DNA from: an uncultured Oscillospiraceae bacterium
GTDB taxonomy: Bacteria > Bacillota > Clostridia > Oscillospirales > Acutalibacteraceae
Direction of reading: 5' to 3'
Length of the DNA: 9,786 bases
NCBI GenBank assembly: GCA_902489595.1
Contig: CABUAS010000071.1
Coordinates: forward strand, 1-9,786
The position numbers and the translations under genes are program-made. This document shows positions 6,646 through 9,786 of this stretch, piece by piece; position 1 is the first letter of the stretch, and every line of letters begins with the position of its first letter. The notes under the pieces were generated by a model. That model searched no databases. It had not been told where the DNA came from and saw only the letters and a program-made list of their open reading frames with translations.

Positions 6646-8811
6646 TTACTGTAAAATCATTTCTTCGCCTTTTTTCATATGTATGCTGTTGCCGAAGGTT
6701 GGAGAAAGATGAGTAAGATTATTTTCTATAATAAAACCGCAGTCTGCCTCTGCCTTGATTTTCAGGTATGAAATCTGCCTGTTTTTCATTTTTGCGCTGA
6801 TAAGAAGACCACCGTATGCTCTGAAATCAGTGAATTCGGCATCATTCCAGTCATTCGGAACGGCAGGAAACAGCTTTATTTTGCCGTGTTCGCTGTAAAG
6901 CAGCATATCCTGCACTGCGTCGGTTGCAATAAAATTGCCCTCAAGTGTAAACAGTCGGTATTTCATACTGAATTCCATTTTTCTTTTAAAATCACCGTTG
7001 GCATGAAATCCGTTTTTCGTGCAGGTGCAGTTAAAGAAATCAAGCAGCATTTTTCGTGCTTTTTCGGCTTCGCCCTTGGAAATGTAAAGCTGTGCCATCC
7101 AGCCGAGAGAATATCCCACCCATGCGCTTCTGCCGTGGCTTTCAAGGTCTTTTACCGTGCTGTCAATAATTTTTTTATTTTCAGGTGTTGTGTATTCAAG
7201 CGTTTTTAACGGGTAGATTGACATACAGTGCGAATGGTGGCGGTGTGATGTGAACGGGCTTGTATTGGGGTCGAGCATAAGTACGCCGTTTTCGTCAACT
7301 GCAAGCGACTCGAATTTTTTCAGATGATTTTGCCATTCGGCTGCTGCTGAAACATTTCCGACTGCTTTGCTGAGCGTAATCATATCCTCGGCAAAGGCAC
7401 GCATAAGCGCCAGATCGTAGTTCGTATTCGGCGTAAGCCATGCTTTGATTGAATTATCGTATATTTCGGGCGAGGTGGAAAGCGGCAGTCTGTAAACGCC
7501 GTTTTTTTCTTCAAGAATACCCAAAAGAAATTTACCGACCTCTGTCATATAAGCATAAATTTTTTCAAGATATTTTTCATCTTTGGTGAAATAGTAATAT
7601 CTTGCCATAATCTGACAAAGCCATAATTGATTTGTGGGGGACAGTGCATATTGACACCAGCCGCCGAGAGCATGACCCTCTATATCCATAACAGACGGCA
7701 GGCATAATCCGTCTGTATTATAAAATGATTTTGCAAATCTGCGGCCTGCATCAGCCATATCAAGCAGGTAATCTATAAAGCATTCGCCCTGTTCAAGGTG
7801 ATTCGCTTTAAGATAGCTTGTGTAGGACATCTGTGTATTTAAATCGTGATGATAATCGCCCTTCCATGGCGGAAGCGAACCGTTGTCGGCAGTCCATACA
7901 CCCTGAAGCGGCATCGGGAAATGATGCTTTCTGCTGCAGGAGGCGAGCAGATAGTTGTTTATGTACCAGCCCTTTTCAAGTGTTTTATCGGGTATTGAAA
8001 TACTGCTTTTTTTCCAATATTCCGCCCACCATTTTTTGTGCTCTTCAAATGCTTTTTCATAGCCTTTTTTTATTGCATTTTCAGTGACGGCTTTGCATTC
8101 TTCAACAAAATTTCTGTCATCGCCCATATTGACCGTGTAGGCAATAAGCGTTTTGCCGTTTTGCTCTGTTTTTGCCGTTATTATGCCGTAAAATCTGTTG
8201 TCATTTGTCGGTTGAATGAAATATTTGTATTCAATATTGCTGTCTGTTTCGGTAAAAAATTCGGCATCGGGATATTTGAGATTTTTAAGAGATTGCGTTG
8301 TGCCTTTTGAAGAAAATTTTATTGAGTGTTTTTTGATTTTTCCGAATTTCGGATTGTCGATTTTCAGTTTGACACCTGTTTTGTTAATCTCAATCAGACC
8401 GTAGTTCTCATTTGCGTGAACAAATGCTTTTACGGATGTATTTCCTGTTTTCAGATTTGCTTCGGCAGAGGTGAAATCCAAATCGGATATAATGTTTTTT
8501 CTTGTGCCGAGATTTAAAATTATTTTACCTGTGGGCAGCTTTGTGGGTGTCGGTTTATTGTAGCAGTCGTCATATTTTTCCTGCAGCATTTTTTCGTTTT
8601 TTTCGGCAACAAGTCTTTTCATATCCTCATATGTAAAATTTTCCTGATTTTCAGGCGAATTTGAGCAGTCCCATATTCCGCCCTTGTCAAGCGTAAAACG
8701 AAGCTTGTTTGCTCTGTTCCATATAAGACAGCCTATGTCGCCGTTGCCGAGCGGCAGAGCGTCGTCCCATTTTGTGATTGTTTTATTGTAATGAAGTGAT
8801 TTTGTATTCAT
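6646..8811 (-). CDS. Divergent GH95-family glycoside hydrolase, cytoplasmic
   Basis: This 721-residue protein has the GH95-type architecture: an N-terminal beta domain opening with ITKWDDALPLGNGDIGCLIW (residues 11-30), then an (alpha/alpha)6 barrel and a C-terminal beta domain ending soon after KIKLFPAVPNDW. It is only distantly similar to the fucosidase at the start of the window. Aligned by motif, the Asn pair reads D323 and N325 (HHDLNTQMSY), the general acid is kept as E449 (STSPEIY), and the base-assisting Asp is replaced by E624 (FTLEGNFIAT). Its specificity may therefore differ from alpha-L-fucosidase: alpha-L-galactosidase or another alpha-glycosidase is possible. No signal peptide is present. 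AAAGGGG at 8818-8824 supports the start. It lies 30 nt downstream of the AraC regulator in the same direction, so it is the probable regulated gene. The family call is firm; the substrate is open. Confidence 0.85.
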   Translation of the reverse strand: MNTKSLHYNKTITKWDDALPLGNGDIGCLIWNRANKLRFTLDKGGIWDCSNSPENQENFTYEDMKRLVAEKNEKMLQEKYDDCYNKPTPTKLPTGKIILNLGTRKNIISDLDFTSAEANLKTGNTSVKAFVHANENYGLIEINKTGVKLKIDNPKFGKIKKHSIKFSSKGTTQSLKNLKYPDAEFFTETDSNIEYKYFIQPTNDNRFYGIITAKTEQNGKTLIAYTVNMGDDRNFVEECKAVTENAIKKGYEKAFEEHKKWWAEYWKKSSISIPDKTLEKGWYINNYLLASCSRKHHFPMPLQGVWTADNGSLPPWKGDYHHDLNTQMSYTSYLKANHLEQGECFIDYLLDMADAGRRFAKSFYNTDGLCLPSVMDIEGHALGGWCQYALSPTNQLWLCQIMARYYYFTKDEKYLEKIYAYMTEVGKFLLGILEEKNGVYRLPLSTSPEIYDNSIKAWLTPNTNYDLALMRAFAEDMITLSKAVGNVSAAAEWQNHLKKFESLAVDENGVLMLDPNTSPFTSHRHHSHCMSIYPLKTLEYTTPENKKIIDSTVKDLESHGRSAWVGYSLGWMAQLYISKGEAEKARKMLLDFFNCTCTKNGFHANGDFKRKMEFSMKYRLFTLEGNFIATDAVQDMLLYSEHGKIKLFPAVPNDWNDAEFTDFRAYGGLLISAKMKNRQISYLKIKAEADCGFIIENNLTHLSPTFGNSIHMKKGEEMILQ

Positions 8812-8841
8812 TTTGTTCCCCTTTGTTTTTACTGCGTTAAA

Positions 8842-9686
8842 TCAGAATTTTAATTTGCGGAATTTTCCCGGCGAAATTCCCTCATTTTCAGTGAAAAAGC
8901 AAATGAAATTTGACTCGCTGTTAAAACCTGTTTCATATGCAATTTCAGCAACTGACATTTCGGCTTTTTGCAGTAAATCTTTTGCTCTGTTGAGTCTTGA
9001 AATCAAAACATAATCGTATGGCGAAAATCCTGTCTGCTGTTTGAAAACACGTGAAAAATGCGATGTGCTCATATGTACTTCGTCTGCCAGTTTCTGCACA
9101 ATCAGTTTTTCGTTCAGATTGTCAAGAACCGCTTAACTTCCTGAATATTATCCTCATAATCATTTTCGCCCTTGCTTTTTATGCTTTGCGGATTAAGAAG
9201 TTCGGCAAATAATTTATAAATATCAAGCGACATACTGAGTTCGTCGGGCGGATTATCACCGCTGATACTGTTCCATATTCTGAAAAGCAGTTTCTGCACA
9301 TGGTGAATATCTCTGCATTTTATAAGATGACCGTAATTCTTTTCTATTTCATTAAATAATTCAAGTGAGTTTGCACCGCAGAAATGTATCCATATTGATT
9401 CAAAATGGTTGTTTGTGTAATATTCGTGCGGCTTATAGCAGTTAAGAATAACGGTATCGCCTGCTTTTGCGGTGATATGTTTTTCGCCGTCGATGAATGT
9501 AAAAGTGCCTTCAATAATATGAGTTATCAGCAGGCTTTGATAATTGCCTCTTATCAGATGATAGCCTTCAACACAGAAAAAATGACCTGCGCTGGTAGGG
9601 TAATAGTATAACTTTTTTGCAGTTTGTGACGGAGTAGAGAAATAGACTTCGGATTTTTTAAGTACGCCCGGTTCTGTTGATTTCAA
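8842..9686 (-). pseudogene. AraC-family transcriptional regulator, split by a frameshift
   Basis: The upstream part (9686 down to about 9124) encodes a cupin-like sensor domain of the AraC type, with landmarks LLITHIIEGTFTFIDGEKH, GDTVILNCYKPHEYY and SIWIHFCG. The downstream part (about 9124 down to 8842) encodes the two-HTH AraC DNA-binding domain: KLADEVHMSTSHFSRVFKQQ, then VAEIAYETGFNSESNFICFF and the closing ISPGKFRK. The first frame stops at 9114-9116 after VKRFLTI. One base appears to be missing within TTCTTGAC (9128-9121): adding one would give VKRFLDNLNEKLIVQKLA, a normal AraC linker. The repaired protein would be about 281 residues, usual for the family. The start chosen is the TTG at 9684-9686, preceded by GGGGG at 9694-9698; an in-frame TTG at 9744-9746 is possible but lacks such a site. 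It should control the adjacent GH95-family gene in response to a sugar. Confidence 0.85.
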
Positions 9687-9693
9687 AAAAGCA

Positions 9694-9698
9694 CCCCC
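9694..9698 (-). promoter_or_regulatory. Ribosome binding site that decides the TTG start of the regulator
   Basis: The minus strand reads GGGGG, 7 nt before the TTG at 9684-9686. No ATG with a ribosome binding site exists nearby in this frame. The residues between the upstream TTG (9744-9746) and this point look like untranslated leader and do not resemble an AraC N-terminus. Confidence 0.5.
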
Positions 9699-9763
9699 AA
9701 CTTTCAGTATGATAGGATTTCTAAATTTTTTGATTGATTTTCGCAAGCACTGAAACTAAATTT

Positions 9764-9769
9764 ATTATA
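9764..9769 (-). promoter_or_regulatory. Candidate -10 box for the regulator-GH95 operon
   Basis: The minus strand reads TATAAT here, 77 nt upstream of the chosen TTG start. A -35 element at normal spacing would fall at or just beyond the right edge of the window, so the promoter cannot be completed. Confidence 0.4.
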
Positions 9770-9786
9770 TAATTAAACCATAACAA

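Noticed and set aside
7818..8517. Several overlapping plus-strand frames opposite the second GH95-family gene.
   Set aside because: They are antisense shadows of a strong coding frame, rich in Phe, Cys and Leu as expected for reverse complements, with no start signals.

Overview
The window looks like chromosomal DNA from an AT-rich gut-type Clostridia (Oscillospiraceae/Ruminococcus-like) bacterium, or a metagenomic contig from one. I infer this from the strong GGAGG-type ribosome binding sites, the AT-rich intergenic DNA with TATAAT boxes, the intracellular GH95 and GH35 enzymes, and a DUF5107 remnant of a type common in that group. The genus cannot be fixed from sequence alone.

Layout. Bases 1-261 hold a low-information left edge, two back-to-back hairpins that look like the 3' end of an upstream unit, and a promoter region. 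Next, on the + strand, come a GH95 alpha-L-fucosidase (262-2475) with its own terminator; a damaged stretch (2637-3258) in which the N-terminus of a DUF5107 protein runs directly into the C-terminus of a type I phosphodiesterase/alkaline-phosphatase-like protein in another frame; a membrane-anchored metallophosphoesterase (3388-4494); and a GH35 beta-galactosidase-like enzyme (4491-6572) that overlaps it by ATGA. A shared terminator hairpin and a GC-rich palindrome separate these from the convergent minus-strand genes: a second, divergent GH95-family enzyme (6646-8811), preceded by an AraC-family regulator (8842-9686) split by a frameshift.

How the parts fit. Neither GH95-type enzyme nor the GH35 enzyme has a signal peptide, so they should act in the cytoplasm on imported oligosaccharides. 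An alpha-L-fucosidase next to a beta-galactosidase suits stepwise removal of Fuc and then Gal from Fuc-alpha-1,2-Gal-beta termini, as found in xyloglucan side chains, mucin or milk glycans. The AraC regulator most likely controlled the second GH95-family gene just downstream. The metallophosphoesterase is predicted to lie outside the membrane, and its tight link to GH35 is the least expected association here.

Most worth a second look: (i) the DUF5107/phosphodiesterase chimera, which points to a deletion or a misassembly; (ii) the frameshifted regulator; (iii) the second GH95 enzyme, whose predicted catalytic residues differ from classical fucosidases (Asn to Asp, Asp to Glu); and (iv) the phosphoesterase-GH35 coupling. 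I did not find a convincing wholly new system. No rRNA, tRNA, CRISPR array, insertion sequence or transposase was seen, and no gene-free stretch exceeds 300 bases.
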